64,000 bases of DNA from JAJPKK01 sp035311445. Lineage in GTDB: Bacteria > Pseudomonadota > Alphaproteobacteria > Rhizobiales > Xanthobacteraceae. Made by a program: the position numbers and the translations under genes. Positions 62,929 through 64,000 of this stretch are shown here, in pieces. Position 1 is the stretch's first letter, and each line of letters opens with the position of its first letter. The stretch covers positions 10,815-74,814 of the forward strand of contig DATGCX010000027.1 of NCBI GenBank assembly GCA_035311445.1, given 5' to 3'. Below the pieces are notes generated by a model. It did no database searches and was not told where the DNA came from. It saw only the letters and a list, made by a program, of their open reading frames with translations.

Positions 62929-63801
62929 TCACACAGCTCTGACCTGGGTAACCGCTTGCTGGTCTGCGGAGCGCGAGCCGTGGGTCAGCACCACGACCCC
63001 GGGAGCGGGGCCGCTGGCGAGAGCGACCGCCCGGCGTGCAAGGACCGCCGCGAGATGGCTCCGGTACGCCGCGTCGGCGAACAGGTCCTCGACCAAATTT
63101 TCAGGCGACAGACGTATGTCGCGCAAACTTTCGGCGGCGAAGCCGCCGGTCAATGCCGCTTCCGCCTCGCGCCAGCGGAACGCGCCTTGAGCGCGCGCCC
63201 CGGTCACCGCGATGGAAGGGAGTCCATCAGACGCGCATGACGCGAATACGCCGACCATGGCATAACGCGCCGCCGGGTTCAGGAACTTGATATACGCCGC
63301 TCGCCTGGAAACGGGGAAGGTCGCCGCGGTGATGATCTCTCCCGGCTCGAGCACTGTGCGACCACCAACGAAGAACTCTGCGGCCGGGACCCTTCGCGTC
63401 GTCGTGTGCACGGTGGCGCCAAGCGCGAGACACGCGGCGGGATAGTCGCCGGCCGCTTCATTAGCTGCCAATGCGCCGCCCAAGGTCCCCCTGTTGCGAA
63501 CAGCGGGGTCACCGATGTGATCCACCATGGCTGCCAGCACGGGCAAGTGCTCTCGCAAAGCGGCCGAGCCGGCGACTTCGGCGTGGGTCGCACCCGCCCC
63601 GATCGAGGCTCCGCCCTCATTGAGCTCGATGTGCTTCGGCACGATGCCGGTGATGTCGATCAGGCTCGCCGGCGCGTGCCTGCCACGCTTCATATCCCGC
63701 AGCAGCGTTTGGCCGCCTGCGAGCAACATTGCACCCTCCGCGAGGGCAAGCAGACGGGCCTCGTCGAGCGAAGTTGGGTGGTGGTACACAAAGTCGCGCA
63801 T
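62929..63801 (-). CDS. CoxM-like FAD-binding medium subunit of a molybdenum hydroxylase
   Basis: 290 residues, the usual size. The FAD-binding fold has AEGAMLLAGGQTLLRDMKRG near the N-terminus, IGAGATHAEVAGSAALREHL, and RNRGTLGGALAANEAAGDYP, the conserved FAD-contact loops. Members carry electrons between Fe-S and molybdenum subunits in CO dehydrogenase or xanthine-type dehydrogenases. The small subunit gene precedes it by 9 bp; the large molybdenum subunit is not in the window. Confidence 0.88.
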   Translation of the reverse strand: MRDFVYHHPTSLDEARLLALAEGAMLLAGGQTLLRDMKRGRHAPASLIDITGIVPKHIELNEGGASIGAGATHAEVAGSAALREHLPVLAAMVDHIGDPAVRNRGTLGGALAANEAAGDYPAACLALGATVHTTTRRVPAAEFFVGGRTVLEPGEIITAATFPVSRRAAYIKFLNPAARYAMVGVFASCASDGLPSIAVTGARAQGAFRWREAEAALTGGFAAESLRDIRLSPENLVEDLFADAAYRSHLAAVLARRAVALASGPAPGVVVLTHGSRSADQQAVTQVRAV

Positions 63802-63810
63802 GATCGGCCC

Positions 63811-64000
63811 TCACGCGTGCTGCCCCGCCATTGCCCGGGCGCCCGCCGCAATCGCCTTGACGATGTTGTGATAGCCCGTGCAGCGACAGATGTTGCCCTT
63901 GAGCTGCTCCCGGATCGTCGCCTCATCCGGTTCGCCCAAGCGGCGCACGATGTCGAGCGCGATCATCACCATACCCGAGGTGCAGTAGCCACACTGAAGC
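63811..64000 (-). CDS. CoxS-like 2Fe-2S small subunit (partial, runs off the right edge)
   Basis: The last 62 codons, reading to a stop at 63811-63813. LQCGYCTSGMVMIAL and NICRCTGYHNIVKAI contain the C-x2-C and C-R-C pattern of the second 2Fe-2S cluster of xanthine-oxidase-family small subunits. The first cluster and start lie outside the window. It is the upstream gene of CoxM on the minus strand. Confidence 0.9.
   Translation of the reverse strand, partial: LQCGYCTSGMVMIALDIVRRLGEPDEATIREQLKGNICRCTGYHNIVKAIAAGARAMAGQHA

Overview
The window looks like chromosome from an alphaproteobacterium of the Hyphomicrobiales (relatives of Bradyrhizobium, Rhodopseudomonas or Xanthobacteraceae). The base composition is GC-rich. 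Transport genes dominate, with complete or partial ABC, tripartite tricarboxylate (Tct) and RND systems, and dispersed palindromic repeats of the kind seen in that group are scattered between genes. Genus and species cannot be fixed from the sequence alone.

Layout. 1-2.0 kb: molybdate uptake genes modA-modB-modC (minus strand; modC runs off the left edge). 2.1-10.6 kb: a membrane protein, then an MdtABC-type RND efflux operon. 10.7-12.4 kb: a protein that looks like a fused ECF-transporter T and S component, and a small secreted Cys-rich protein. 12.4-14.3 kb: mostly non-coding, with a decayed di-heme cytochrome c peroxidase tail. 14.3-17.9 kb: a NitT/TauT-type ABC operon with two permeases, one frameshifted. 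18.3-24.6 kb: a DUF488 protein and a complete dipeptide-type ABC operon (SBP, two permeases, two ATPases). 24.6-25.8 kb: a run of broken genes (serine recombinase, deaminase, cation-efflux protein, ABC substrate-binding tail). 25.8-30.45 kb: a degenerate integrative element (ParB-like, RepA-like ATPase, AlpA-like, tyrosine integrase) next to a tRNA-Ser(CGA), its likely attachment gene.

30.8-41.2 kb: single genes and small groups: SCO1 copper chaperone, amino-acid-type SBP, FAD monooxygenase, AhpD-like protein, secreted sulfatase-modifying-factor-domain protein, GNAT acetyltransferase, extensin-like lipoprotein, an orphan molybdate-type SBP, and a Tim44-domain membrane protein. 41.3-48.4 kb: a four-gene minus-strand operon, DUF1445 (D-glutamate-cyclase-like), MFS carrier, LysR regulator and a fused HyuA-HyuB/5-oxoprolinase. 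It suggests uptake and ring opening of 5-oxoproline or a related cyclic amide. The oxoprolinase gene carries two palindromic repeats inserted in frame. Just upstream lie remnants of a second copy of the same gene set. 49.5-53.5 kb: TctA-TctB-TctC and a small membrane protein.

53.8-59.8 kb: a DUF1330 protein, then a branched-chain-amino-acid-type ABC system in two facing halves (SBP on plus, LivFGMH on minus) with a HigBA toxin-antitoxin pair between them. 60.2-64.0 kb: a cupin protein, a second FAD monooxygenase, a membrane protein, and a CoxM/CoxS pair of a molybdenum hydroxylase (CoxS runs off the right edge). Molybdate uptake at one end and a probable molybdenum enzyme at the other fit a common theme, but no direct link is shown.

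Several gene breaks sit at homopolymers (A7 at 14451, C6 at 29666), so sequencing error must be ruled out for those. Others, such as the deaminase with both metal motifs damaged, are clearly decayed. No CRISPR array or rRNA was seen.
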